DNA of 64,000 bases from CAWBUW01 sp963792075. Lineage in GTDB: Bacteria; Chloroflexota; Anaerolineae; Anaerolineales; UBA4823. Positions 53,746 through 62,388 of this stretch are shown one piece after another (positions within the stretch are counted from its first letter, which is position 1; each line of letters begins with the position of its first letter). The stretch covers positions 1 through 64,000 of the forward strand of contig CAWBUW010000011.1 of the NCBI GenBank assembly GCA_963792075.1, given 5' to 3'. A model generated the notes under the pieces. It was not told the DNA's origin, did not search any database, and was given only the letters and a program-made list of their open reading frames with translations. The translations under genes and the position numbers were made by a program.

Positions 53746-54714
53746 TTAGAAACTCAGCGGTTTTTCGTAAACCGTGTCGCGCTTGACTTCCTGGAACCCA
53801 CAGCTAACATAAAGCCGGTAGTTATTCAGATTTTCACCGCTGCACACCAGGGCTGATTCAGTCATGCCGAGCTGGCGCTGGACTTCCAGGCTGCGGACGA
53901 TCAAAGCCCGGGCCAGGCCGCGCCGCTGCCAGGCCGGCACAGTGCTGATACCTTCGGTGTAGCCGCGGCGAATGCCAAGTTGGGTGTTCTCGGCGTGGTT
54001 GATGTAGGTCAGCACGCTGCCGGAGACCTTCTCTGTCCGGATATCCCAGGCTACCTGCCACAGATCAGGCTGGAAGGTCGGGCTGTCCCGGAAATCCTCG
54101 GGGATCTCACCCGTGGGGGCGGGGCCGCCTTCCGGTACGTAGGCTTCTTCCGCAGCGCGCCAGATGGCAGAGAAGTGCTCAGGCAGTGCCGGGCGCACCT
54201 CCAGCCCTTCGGGCAGCGGGGGAACGGGGAGATCTTCCAGGCTGGGGCGCACCATGAGCACCCAGCTCTCTTTCACCCGATAGCCGGCCTGCCGCGCCAG
54301 CGCGTGCAGCCCGGTCTGGAACTGTGTGGCATTGATGTGCAGGAAACTGGGGACCTGGGCAGGCTGCTCCCCGGCGAGGCTCCGGGAGCGCGCTTCCAGC
54401 CAGGCCAACAAAGCCTGCCCAATGCCCTGGCGCCGCCGCGCGGGGAGGACGAAGCCGGCCAACCCGTAAGTCCGGCGGGAGAGGTCCACCTCCTCGCGCA
54501 CGCGGCCATAACCGGCGGGCTCCCCGTTCACCTCGGCGATGACCAGGTCGCGGGCGAGGTCAAAGCGCGGGGACTGGCTCAGCCCAACTCGCAGGTCCGC
54601 CGCAGAGACGGTCCTGGGGTGGCTGTCGGCCTGCTCGCTGGCAGAAAGGATCGCCGCGAGGTAGGCATAGTCATCTTCATCTCGGAAAGGACGCAGGGTC
54701 AGGGGATCGGGCAT
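53746..54714 (-). CDS. GNAT acetyltransferase with two domains (MshD-like)
   Basis: This 322-residue protein (ATG 54714; the frame is open to 54747) has two GNAT domains. The first has the acetyl-CoA loop LPARRRQGIGQALLAWLEAR, the second VPAWQRRGLARALIVRSLEV and GENLNNYRLYVSCGF. The arrangement resembles mycothiol synthase MshD, but no other mycothiol gene is in view and substrate cannot be assigned. It stands alone between repeats. Confidence 0.82.
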   Translation of the reverse strand: MPDPLTLRPFRDEDDYAYLAAILSASEQADSHPRTVSAADLRVGLSQSPRFDLARDLVIAEVNGEPAGYGRVREEVDLSRRTYGLAGFVLPARRRQGIGQALLAWLEARSRSLAGEQPAQVPSFLHINATQFQTGLHALARQAGYRVKESWVLMVRPSLEDLPVPPLPEGLEVRPALPEHFSAIWRAAEEAYVPEGGPAPTGEIPEDFRDSPTFQPDLWQVAWDIRTEKVSGSVLTYINHAENTQLGIRRGYTEGISTVPAWQRRGLARALIVRSLEVQRQLGMTESALVCSGENLNNYRLYVSCGFQEVKRDTVYEKPLSF

Positions 54715-54753
54715 CTTCAGGTACTCTTTTCCCTCCGTAAGGAGCAAGTTCTG

Positions 54754-54878
54754 GGATATCCTGGCTCTCTGGGAATCGCCGTGGTAGGGCGGTTATGTGG
54801 GGGTGTTTTGCGGGCTTTGCCCGCAAAACACCCCCACATCTGCCCTTTGTCACGGCAACTCCCAATGAGCCGATATCC
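54754..54878. repeat. Compound inverted repeat with perfect 20-bp core, tip CTTTG
   Basis: The core 54795-54839 (ATGTGGGGGTGTTTTGCGGG arm) is perfect. Outer arms GGATATCCTGGCTCTCTGGG and the complement of CCCAATGAGCCGATATCC are imperfect, the same two-layer design as the GTCCAAAAAG and TTCTCAATAA families. It lies between divergent genes. Confidence 0.88.
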
Positions 54879-54911
54879 TTAATTTTAGCATTTTTTCTAT
54901 ATAATATATTC

Positions 54912-56516
54912 ATGCGCGTGCTCTTCTTTCTCCTCTCGGCCTCCCTGCTGCTTGCGGCCTGCACCCCCGCAGCGCCAACCAATGTGCTGCCTCCCACCCT
55001 CACGCGCACCCTCCCACCGCCAACGAACACGGCTGTTCCCCCTCCCCCAACGCCCACCTCCATCCGCCTGCCGCCCACACCGGCCGGCAGCCCAACCCCG
55101 CTTCCGGGGTTCCCCGTCCGCCCCTGGACTGCCCTGCCCGCTGACCGGCCTCTTGTGGTCTACGCCAGCGGCGGCCCGGATGACCAGACCCTGTACGCCG
55201 CAGACCCGCTGGAAGGGATTGCTTATGCATACCGCTTCCCGGCCACGACCCGGTTTGCGACGCCGTTCCTGGCGGGGCTCTCTCCCGATGCCCGCTATTT
55301 TGTTTACTTTGAGGGTGGCCAGATCGAGGATTTCTATGGGCAGCCCCGGATGCGCACCAGCCAGCCTGACCTCGTGCTCCACGTGCTTGAGCTTGCCAGC
55401 GGGGAGGTGATCTTCTCGGCCCCGCTGCTCAGCCCGGCTTATCCGGATGATCTGGCCCAGATCGCCGAAAGGATCCAGGATGACTGGAACTTCACGCACT
55501 CCAACGCCACCTTTGAAGATGTGATCGCCGCCACCCAGGACCTGATGCTCGAGCGCATCCGCAACGTCGCCTGGTCTCCTGACGGCAGTCTGCTCGCATA
55601 CCCGTCCCAGGACCCCGGCCCTTCCACCGACCTGTACTTCTTCAGCCCCGCCAGCAGCGCCACCTGGCCGGTGATGGATGAACCCGACCACGTCCTGAGA
55701 GCCGTCTGGTCACCCAATTCGTCGGCCATCGTGCTGGTCACGTCTACATTTGACAGGATGGCCAGGGAAGACACAACCTATCTGCTGGATCGCGACGCTG
55801 CGGTGCTGGCGCAGTTCACCAGCCAGATCACCTACTTCCACCACTGGCATGACGCCGGCCACGCGATTTTGTACCGGGCCACCGACGCGGGCGACGCATT
55901 CGAGCCCCAGGTCATCTCGACCGCCGGCGGGTCCACCACGCTGCTCTGGGATGGCTCTTTCGGGACGATCGCCTTTACCCCCGACCTGTCCACCTACCTC
56001 ATCGGCAGTTATATTCCCAACGCGCCGCAGCCGCCCGGCCCCGGCCTCTTCCTGGGGCAGGCCGGGGGTAGCCCTTTGCTGACCCTATCCAAAGAGCTGG
56101 GCTGGTCGGTAGCCTATTGGGGCTCGGAGCAGTTCACCTTTGCGGCCAGCATTTCTGGGGCGGGGACGGCTGGCGTGACCTCGGACGGCGAGCGGGTGCC
56201 CATCGATCCAGGGTACTTCAGGTTATCCGCCTCTCCGGATGGGAGTTACCTCGCCGGGTACAATAAGGTCTACCCCAGCAGCCTACCCGGCACGCTGCCA
56301 GGTCTGCGCATCTTTGCCGGGAACGGGCAGATGCTCGAAGCCGTGGACGGCCTGGATATCGTCTGCGTCGCCTGGAATGCAGCTTCCACCGCCCTGGCCT
56401 ACCAGGCTGCAGATGGCATCTATGTGTGGTCTGCCTCCGGTGACTCAAAGCGCCTGGTCGCCACCGGGCTCGGGGCAGTAGAATGTGGCATCGACTGGGT
56501 GCGAGATACCCCCTGA
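54912..56516 (+). CDS. Lipoprotein with TolB/WD40-like propeller
   Basis: From ATG 54912 this 534-residue protein has a lipoprotein signal peptide with lipobox LLAAC (Cys near residue 17) and a Pro/Thr-rich linker (PPTLTRTLPPPTNTAVPPPP). A beta-propeller follows with repeats such as LSPDARYFVYF, WSPDGSLLAYPSQ, WSPNSSAIVLV and LSASPDGSYLAGYN. It is anchored outside the cell and probably binds protein or polysaccharide. ATATAATATATTC just before the ATG resembles a -10 box very close to the start. Confidence 0.83.
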   Translation: MRVLFFLLSASLLLAACTPAAPTNVLPPTLTRTLPPPTNTAVPPPPTPTSIRLPPTPAGSPTPLPGFPVRPWTALPADRPLVVYASGGPDDQTLYAADPLEGIAYAYRFPATTRFATPFLAGLSPDARYFVYFEGGQIEDFYGQPRMRTSQPDLVLHVLELASGEVIFSAPLLSPAYPDDLAQIAERIQDDWNFTHSNATFEDVIAATQDLMLERIRNVAWSPDGSLLAYPSQDPGPSTDLYFFSPASSATWPVMDEPDHVLRAVWSPNSSAIVLVTSTFDRMAREDTTYLLDRDAAVLAQFTSQITYFHHWHDAGHAILYRATDAGDAFEPQVISTAGGSTTLLWDGSFGTIAFTPDLSTYLIGSYIPNAPQPPGPGLFLGQAGGSPLLTLSKELGWSVAYWGSEQFTFAASISGAGTAGVTSDGERVPIDPGYFRLSASPDGSYLAGYNKVYPSSLPGTLPGLRIFAGNGQMLEAVDGLDIVCVAWNAASTALAYQAADGIYVWSASGDSKRLVATGLGAVECGIDWVRDTP

Positions 56517-56668
56517 CCGGCAGCTGGGCGGCCGAGAATGCATTGTTCCCGCTTGCAGCGCAGCGTGATCAGCCAATGCAGCACCCACAGGATAATACGG
56601 GGCGGTCTACGCCGAGACAAACCCATACATTAGGCGAATCCGACATGCACCCAGGCCTGGGGAGGAAG

Positions 56669-56713
56669 TTGGGGTGTTTCACGTCGCACTGCGTGCGACG
56701 TGAAACACCCCAA
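56669..56713. repeat. Long perfect hairpin, tip CTGCG
   Basis: 20-bp perfect arms starting TTGGGGTGTTTCACGTCGCA. In the gene-free stretch 56517-56831 there are only this and the next hairpin. Confidence 0.9.
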
Positions 56714-56779
56714 ACCCCTTTGCCCCAAAACTGGGATGCACCCATTTAATGGGTATTTATTCGAAAATTGAACTTCATC

Positions 56780-56820
56780 ATAAAGATCAGGGTGATGCTT
56801 CGCACCACCCTGATCTTTAT
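56780..56820. repeat. Hairpin with one mismatch, tip CTTCG
   Basis: 18-bp arms, ATAAAGATCAGGGTGATG, with one A-C mismatch. It lies 11 bp before the end of the convergent propeller gene, so it may also act as terminator. Confidence 0.85.
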
Positions 56821-56831
56821 AGAAAAAATAC

Positions 56832-59360
56832 TTATTTAACCACAAGGGGCAGGTAGGATTTCTTCACGGGGATCACGCCCATGCCCATCGGGATGCCGGA
56901 CATTTGCCGTTTGAAAACGCTGAAGTCATCTACGTTGACGATCCGCAGGACACTACTTCCACCACTGTAGACCGGGTATCCCAGGTAGAGCTTGCCGTTC
57001 GCATATGCGATGGTGTCCACGCCAAAGAGCTGGCTGCTGGTCAGGCGCGGATAATCCGCCACGTTGTTGACCGCCAGGTGCACCTCTCCCGGCGCAACGA
57101 TATCCAAAACGGCCAACTGGTTAAAATCTTGAGATGGGTCATTGCCGTTCACTATCCCGTTCCCAGCCAGATAAACCTTCTTGCCGTCCGGGCTGAAAGC
57201 CACCGATTGGACTGCCCGGGATAGTCTCGTAACCGGCAGGCGGAAGCTCAGCACCCCTGGGCCGGTGATGCGATAGACTCCCATGTGGAAGAGCGCACTG
57301 GTTTCTGTGCTCGTATAGGGAATTACATTACTCACCAGCACCGTTTGTCCATCGGGCGCAATGGCAATGTTGACCGGACTCATTCTTGTGCTGGTATAAA
57401 CCGCCTGCGGGCTCTCCGGGCTGACCCTGGCTGCCCGGTCCGGCGCGCGGAGACTGCCCGCCAGTTGAGCTTTTGTACCCACCGACACGATGCCATCTCC
57501 ATCAATCGTGTAGCTGTAGCTTCTGGAATAAGTCAGCTTGCCCTGATCATCCAGGACCAGGGTGTTGATCTCGCCCAGGAAATAATCTGCCGTGACCACC
57601 GTCCTGTTCGGCGCGATCGCCACCGCATTGGAGTAATGATTTTCCAGGGTGATCGTGGAGACCAGACTGGGGGAGATCAAATCAAGCACCGCAATGACCG
57701 GGCTGAAGCCGCCATCGGTTACCAGAGCATACTTGCCATCCGGAGAGATGGCGATATCCTCGGCAAACATGGGAAGCGTGACCGAGATGATAAAGGATGG
57801 GGCGAAAGGATCGCTGACATCGACAAAATATACGGTGCTGTCGCCAAAATTCGAGATCAGCGCTGTATTGCCATCCGGCGTCACCGCCACATCGAAGGTG
57901 CCTCCCCCAGTTGAGCCCAACGTTCCCGAAAGGAAGGGGCCGTAGACGATGTCCGTGGCCGTATCAATGATGTTAACCGTGCCGGTTAAATTCACCACGA
58001 TCACTTTTTCAGCCAGCGAGGGACTGTCGGCAGCAGGGGGCGCCGGGTTAATCCCAGGGATCACGCCCATGCCCGAGGGGATGCCATCCACCTGCCGTTT
58101 GAAAACGCTGAAGTCATCTACGTTGATGATCCGCAGGACACTGCTTCCACCACTGATGGTCGGGTATCCCAGGTAGAGCTTCCCGTTCGCATATGCGATG
58201 GAGTCCACGCCAAAGAGCTGGCTGCTGGTCAGGCGCGGATAATCCGCCACGTTGTTGACCGCCAGGTGCACCTCTCCCGGCGCTACAATATCCAAAACGG
58301 CCAACTGGTTAAAATCTTGAGATGGGTCATTGCCGTTCACTATCCCGTTCCCAGCCAGATAAGCCTTCTTGCCGTCCGGGCTGAAAGCCACCGATTGGAC
58401 TGCCCGGGATAGTCTCGTAACCGGCAGGCGGAAGCTCAGCACCCCTGGGCCGGTGATGCGATAGACTCCCATGTGGAAGAGCGCACTGGTTTCTGTGCTC
58501 GTATAGGGAGTTACATTACTCACCAGTACCGTTTGTCCATCGGGCGCAATGGCAATGTTGACCGGACTCATTCTTGTGCTGGTATAAACCGCCTGCGGGC
58601 TCTCCGGGCTGACCCTGGCTGCCCGGTCCGGCGCGCGGAGACTGCCCGCCAGTTGGACTCGTGCCCCAAATGTATCGGTCACAGTGCCGTCTGGGCCAAT
58701 TGTATAACTGTAGCTTCCGGTGTACGAAAGAACCCCGGCATCATCCAGGACCAGGGTGTTGATCTCGCCCAGGAAATAATCTGCCGTGACCACCGTCCTG
58801 TTCGGCGCGATCGCCACCGCATTGGAGTAATGATTTTCCAGGGTGATCGTGGAGACCAGACTGGGGGAGATCAAATCAAGCACCGCAATGACCGGGCTGA
58901 AGCCGCCATCGGTTACCAGGGCATACTTGCCATCCGGAGAGATGGCGATATCCTCGGCAAACATGGGAAGCGTGACCGAGATGATAAAGGATGGGGCGAA
59001 AGGATCGCTGACATCGACAAAATATACGGTGCTGTCGCCAAAATTCGAGATCAGCGCTGTATTGCCATCCGGCGTCACCGCCACATCGAAGGTGCCTCCC
59101 CCGGTTGAGCCCAACGTTCCCGAAAGGAAGGGGCCGTAGACGATGTCCGTGGCCGTGTCGATGATGTTAACCGTGCCGGTTAAATTCACCACGATCACTT
59201 TATCAGCCAGCGAGGGACTGTCGGCGGAGGCCGGCTGAGCTGCCTGCACAGACTCCCCAGTCCTGCCCATCAGGAAAAGGATGGCTGCCAGGAGTAAAAA
59301 GGCCGCCGCCAGCGACATCAGCGCGCTGAATTTACGCACACCGGAGATGCTCGTTTTCAT
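56832..59360 (-). CDS. Secreted beta-propeller-like protein with internal duplication
   Basis: This 842-residue protein has an N-terminal membrane anchor or signal (residues 13-32). Two nearly identical units of 398 residues follow (from ADSPSLADKVIVVNLTGTVN near 46 and ADSPSLAEKVIVVNLTGTVN near 444). Each contains YVTN-type propeller blades (FDVAVTPDGNTALISNFGDS, DIAISPDGKYALVTDGG, SVAFSPDGKK). At DNA level the units are offset by 1,194 bp with few differences, except for one variable patch. The C-terminus KKSYLPLVVK resembles a surface-sorting tail seen in Chloroflexota proteins. The ATG at 59360 has AAAGGAGCG upstream. Confidence 0.87.
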   Translation of the reverse strand: MKTSISGVRKFSALMSLAAAFLLLAAILFLMGRTGESVQAAQPASADSPSLADKVIVVNLTGTVNIIDTATDIVYGPFLSGTLGSTGGGTFDVAVTPDGNTALISNFGDSTVYFVDVSDPFAPSFIISVTLPMFAEDIAISPDGKYALVTDGGFSPVIAVLDLISPSLVSTITLENHYSNAVAIAPNRTVVTADYFLGEINTLVLDDAGVLSYTGSYSYTIGPDGTVTDTFGARVQLAGSLRAPDRAARVSPESPQAVYTSTRMSPVNIAIAPDGQTVLVSNVTPYTSTETSALFHMGVYRITGPGVLSFRLPVTRLSRAVQSVAFSPDGKKAYLAGNGIVNGNDPSQDFNQLAVLDIVAPGEVHLAVNNVADYPRLTSSQLFGVDSIAYANGKLYLGYPTISGGSSVLRIINVDDFSVFKRQVDGIPSGMGVIPGINPAPPAADSPSLAEKVIVVNLTGTVNIIDTATDIVYGPFLSGTLGSTGGGTFDVAVTPDGNTALISNFGDSTVYFVDVSDPFAPSFIISVTLPMFAEDIAISPDGKYALVTDGGFSPVIAVLDLISPSLVSTITLENHYSNAVAIAPNRTVVTADYFLGEINTLVLDDQGKLTYSRSYSYTIDGDGIVSVGTKAQLAGSLRAPDRAARVSPESPQAVYTSTRMSPVNIAIAPDGQTVLVSNVIPYTSTETSALFHMGVYRITGPGVLSFRLPVTRLSRAVQSVAFSPDGKKVYLAGNGIVNGNDPSQDFNQLAVLDIVAPGEVHLAVNNVADYPRLTSSQLFGVDTIAYANGKLYLGYPVYSGGSSVLRIVNVDDFSVFKRQMSGIPMGMGVIPVKKSYLPLVVK

Positions 59361-59496
59361 AATTTTCGCTCCTTTTGAAATATTTCTATGGTTTCATTGT
59401 GGTGGAACTTACTTAACTTTAGCATAATTTCCTCCAATTTGCATCATTTTTTACGATCCATTTCATAATAAAAATGGATACAAGCCAAACCTATGC

Positions 59497-59521
59497 TATA
59501 ATGTATCTACAATTGTATCTA
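59497..59521 (+). promoter_or_regulatory. Promoter and direct-repeat operator of the toxin-antitoxin pair
   Basis: TATAAT (59497-59502) overlaps two direct copies of TGTATCTA (59502-59509 and 59514-59521) spaced 12 bp apart. This fits autorepression by the Phd-type antitoxin. The antitoxin ATG is 20 bp further. Confidence 0.55.
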
Positions 59522-59541
59522 TATTTCTAGAGGATCATTCC

Positions 59542-59796
59542 ATGAAGACCGTTGGCATCCGCGAGCTCAAACAACAAACCAGCGAGCTGGTGCGGCAGGT
59601 GCGCGAGACCGGCAGCCCCATCCAGATCACAAACCACGGAAAAGTAGTCGCCCTGCTGGTGCCGGTTGAGCCAGGCACCAACCTGGAAGAAGAAGCCAAA
59701 GCCTGGGCAGCGCTGGATGAGCTGGCGGCTCAGATTGGCCGGAAGTGGCCCCCAGGAGTTCTCGCCGGCCAGGCGATCAGCGAGGACCGCCGCTGA
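59542..59796 (+). CDS. Phd/YefM-family antitoxin
   Basis: This 84-residue protein starts MKTVGIRELKQQTSELVRQV and has GSPIQITNHGKVVALLVPV, the Phd/YefM DNA-binding fold. The C-terminal helix (EEEAKAWAALDELAAQIGRK) should cover the PIN toxin encoded next. AGAGGATC precedes the ATG. The stop overlaps the toxin start (TGATG). Confidence 0.9.
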   Translation: MKTVGIRELKQQTSELVRQVRETGSPIQITNHGKVVALLVPVEPGTNLEEEAKAWAALDELAAQIGRKWPPGVLAGQAISEDRR

Positions 59797-60218
59797 TGGC
59801 TGGGGGAATCATGGTTGTGGTCGACGCCAGCGTGTGGGTCGCTCGCCTGGTGCCGCAGGATCTTTTTCACGAACCGGTTAAAGCCTGGATGGCTGCCCAA
59901 CGAGCAGATAACAAGCTGCTGATTTCACCCGCGCTGCTCCTCCCCGAAGTCGCCGGCGCAATTGCCCGGCGTACGGGCGATCCCGACCTGGCCCAGCGCG
60001 CGGTAGAAGCGCTGCCGCGCCTGCCCGGTCTGCGCCTGATCGAAATGGAGCGCGACCTGGTGGAATCCGCCGCGGCTCTCGCCGCGCAGCTTGGTTTGCG
60101 CGGCGCAGACGCGATTTACGTAGCAGCAGCCGATTACCTCCACCTGCCGTTGTGCACCCTGGATGCCGAGCAGTCCCGCCGCGCGGCGTATCGGATAGAA
60201 ATCATTAAATTGACGTAG
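59796..60218 (+). CDS. VapC-type PIN-domain toxin
   Basis: This protein of 135-140 residues starts at ATG 59796 (overlapping the antitoxin stop) or at 59811. PIN-domain acidic residues are present: VVVDASVWVARLV, LLPEVAGAIARR, GADAIYVAAADY and CTLDAEQ. Such toxins cleave specific RNAs, often initiator tRNA or 23S rRNA loops. Antitoxin and toxin appear intact. Confidence 0.9.
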   Translation: MAGGIMVVVDASVWVARLVPQDLFHEPVKAWMAAQRADNKLLISPALLLPEVAGAIARRTGDPDLAQRAVEALPRLPGLRLIEMERDLVESAAALAAQLGLRGADAIYVAAADYLHLPLCTLDAEQSRRAAYRIEIIKLT

Positions 60219-60261
60219 TTGGGGGTATGGAGTGGGGCTTTGCCCCACCCCATACCCCCAA
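60219..60261. repeat. Hairpin, tip CTTTG, between convergent genes
   Basis: 19-bp arms starting TTGGGGGTATGGAGTGGGG with one A-C mismatch. It begins directly at the toxin stop. Confidence 0.88.
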
Positions 60262-60270
60262 ACCCCCTGA

Positions 60271-60960
60271 TTACTCCAAAGCTTCGCGGATGGCGGTGAT
60301 CTTGGGCTGGGACAGGCCCTGGGTCTTGGCGTTTTTGCGCACGGCGTCCTTGAGTTTCTTCAGCGTCACGGTGGCGTAAGGGGCGTCGTCGGCCTCGATC
60401 TCCACCGCCTCGTTCAGGATCACAAAAGCGCCCTGCACGGGAGGCAGCTCGGTATCGGGCAGCTTCTTATTGAGGAACTTGTTGATCTCATCCACGTCGG
60501 ACTTCAGCTCCAGGTCCGGGCGGCCCATGGCCTCCTGCCCGAACAGGCGCATATAGTTGCGGAAAAAGCCCTTGACCTTATTCTGCCAGCGGTCTTTCAC
60601 CCAGGTCACTTTGCCGTTTACGGCCCTCGGCAGCAGCACCCAGATGCCCGCGGGGCCTACCAGCAGGTGCGACACGGGCGAAGTGTAATGGTACAGCGTG
60701 AAACGATCGTCCATGCCCTTGAAAGCCTCGTCCAGCCTTTCATCCGGTCGAGGGCGTTTCCCCCAGCGCGTGCCATAGAACAGGCCCACCTGCGAGAGCA
60801 GAAAACCGAGCAGCATCGCCCCCCAGGCGTAGATGAAATATTCCTGCTTGAACCAGACGATGGCCAGGCTGGCTACCAGTAAAAGCAAACCGGTCATGCT
60901 CGTCACCTGGCCGATGATGCCATTGCGTTTGATCAATTTATCGTTGCGAATAATGTCCAT
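60271..60960 (-). CDS. Membrane protein with NERD-like domain
   Basis: This 229-residue protein (ATG 60960, AAGGAAATT upstream) has two membrane segments (about 17-57) and a cytoplasmic part with SHLLVGPAGIWVLLPRAVNG and KVTWVKDRWQ. This resembles the start of NERD (nuclease-related) domains, but the usual catalytic Glu/Lys motif is not evident. No known partner. It precedes nothing on its own strand for 10 kb except genes of unrelated function. Confidence 0.6.
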   Translation of the reverse strand: MDIIRNDKLIKRNGIIGQVTSMTGLLLLVASLAIVWFKQEYFIYAWGAMLLGFLLSQVGLFYGTRWGKRPRPDERLDEAFKGMDDRFTLYHYTSPVSHLLVGPAGIWVLLPRAVNGKVTWVKDRWQNKVKGFFRNYMRLFGQEAMGRPDLELKSDVDEINKFLNKKLPDTELPPVQGAFVILNEAVEIEADDAPYATVTLKKLKDAVRKNAKTQGLSQPKITAIREALE

Positions 60961-60980
60961 AATTTCCTTTATAAATGTAT

Positions 60981-61017
60981 TTTTATGCATGTGCGGCAAA
61001 GCCGCACATGCATAAAA
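60981..61017. repeat. Long perfect hairpin, tip CAAAG
   Basis: 16-bp perfect arms TTTTATGCATGTGCGG and complement, directly after the fabF stop. It could act as the fabF terminator in this position. Confidence 0.9.
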
Positions 61018-61018
61018 G

Positions 61019-62263
61019 TTAAGCGTATTTTTTCAGCACCAGGCAGGCGTTTTGGCCGCCCAGGCCAAAGGAGTTGGAAAGCGCCACGTGGATGGCCTGG
61101 GTGCGCTTCACGTTGGGCACGTAGTCCAGGTCACACTCGGGGTCCGGGTATTCGTAGTTGATCGTAGGGTGCAGCACGCCGTGATAGAGCTGAAGCGTAC
61201 ACACCAGCGCCTCGATAGCGCCGGAAGCGCCCATGGCATGCCCGGTCATGGACTTGGTCGAGTTGACCGCCAGCTTGTAGGCGTGCTCGCCGAACACGGC
61301 CTTGATCGAGCGCGTCTCGCCCGAGTCGTTCAGCGGCGTCGAGGAGCCGTGCGCGTTGATGTAATCCACGGCCTCAGGCGGCAAACCCGCATCCTTCAGC
61401 GCCCAGCGCATGCAGCGGATGGCGCCCAGGCCTTCGGGGTGCGGCGCGGCTATATCGTAGCCGTCAGAGGAAGAAGCGTGCCCGGCGACCTCGGCATAGA
61501 TGGTAGCGCCGCGAGCCAGGGCGTGTTCCAGCTCCTCCAGCACCAGGCAAGCGGAGCCCTCGCTGAAGATGAAGCCTTCTCGCTTGGCGTCGAAGGGGCG
61601 CGAGGCGCGTGTGGGGTCATCGTTGTAATTCGTGGGCAGAGCGCGCATGGCGCTGAAGCCGCCGATGGCAAAATCCTGGATCAGCGCTTCGGTGCCGCCC
61701 ACCAGCACCAGGTCCGCCACGTCACGGCGGATGAACTCGGTACCCTCGCCCACCGTTTGGGTGCCGGTGGCGCAGGCGGTGGTGATGGTGCAGTTCGGAC
61801 CCAGCGCCTGGAAGCGCCTGGCGATCACGTAGGCTGACAGGTTGGGAATGCCCGAGGGCACCGCGAACGGGTTCAAGCGGTCTGCGCCGCGATCGCGCAG
61901 GGTGTAAATCCCCTCGGAGGCGCGTTCCAGTCCGCCGATGGCCGTGCCAAAGACGACCCCGCTGCGCTCACCATCCGGCATGGTCTCGGGCAGGCCGGCA
62001 TGTTTCACCGCCTGCGTGGCTGCGCCCAGCGAGATCTGGGTCGAACGCGCCACGCGGCGCGCCTCTTTCCGATCCATATACTCGTCCACGTTGAAGTCGG
62101 GGATCTCGCCTGCGATCTGGCAGGGCAGCGCCGAGGCGTCGAACTGCGTAATGCGCCGCACGCCCGAACGCCCGGCCAACAACCCTTCCCACAACTGCGC
62201 TACCGATGAGCCCAATACTGTCACGGCGCCCAGGCCAGTAATTACCACTCGTCTGCGTGTCAT
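61019..62263 (-). CDS. fabF: 3-oxoacyl-ACP synthase II
   Basis: This 414-residue KAS II enzyme has the catalytic Cys in TACATGTQTVGEG (about residue 162), the first His in NAHGSSTPLND and the second in KSMTGHAMGASGAIEAL. It starts TRRRVVITGLGAVTVLGSSV and elongates fatty acids in the FAS II cycle. plsX lies upstream on the same strand, separated by a compound hairpin. ATG 62263 has AGGAGG upstream. Confidence 0.95.
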   Translation of the reverse strand: MTRRRVVITGLGAVTVLGSSVAQLWEGLLAGRSGVRRITQFDASALPCQIAGEIPDFNVDEYMDRKEARRVARSTQISLGAATQAVKHAGLPETMPDGERSGVVFGTAIGGLERASEGIYTLRDRGADRLNPFAVPSGIPNLSAYVIARRFQALGPNCTITTACATGTQTVGEGTEFIRRDVADLVLVGGTEALIQDFAIGGFSAMRALPTNYNDDPTRASRPFDAKREGFIFSEGSACLVLEELEHALARGATIYAEVAGHASSSDGYDIAAPHPEGLGAIRCMRWALKDAGLPPEAVDYINAHGSSTPLNDSGETRSIKAVFGEHAYKLAVNSTKSMTGHAMGASGAIEALVCTLQLYHGVLHPTINYEYPDPECDLDYVPNVKRTQAIHVALSNSFGLGGQNACLVLKKYA

Positions 62264-62283
62264 TTGTCCTCCTGATTATATTA

Positions 62284-62366
62284 TCTCAATAATTGGGGGT
62301 GTGGGGTGTTTTGAGCGTGCTTCGCACGCTCAAAACACCCCGCTTTCCCCCCCTTTTTATTGAGAA
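62284..62366. repeat. Compound hairpin, TTCTCAATAA family copy 2
   Basis: Outer arms TCTCAATAATTGGGGG and the TTATTGAGAA side enclose a perfect 17-bp stem closed by CTTCG (62303-62341). The inner stem differs from the copy at 26792, but the outer arms are shared. Confidence 0.9.
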
Positions 62367-62388
62367 GTTTCGCATAATGTTAATAAGA

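Noticed and set aside
57285..59139. Plus-strand frames of about 200 residues opposite the propeller gene
   Set aside because: They are antisense shadows of the duplicated minus-strand gene; their repetition only reflects the duplication.
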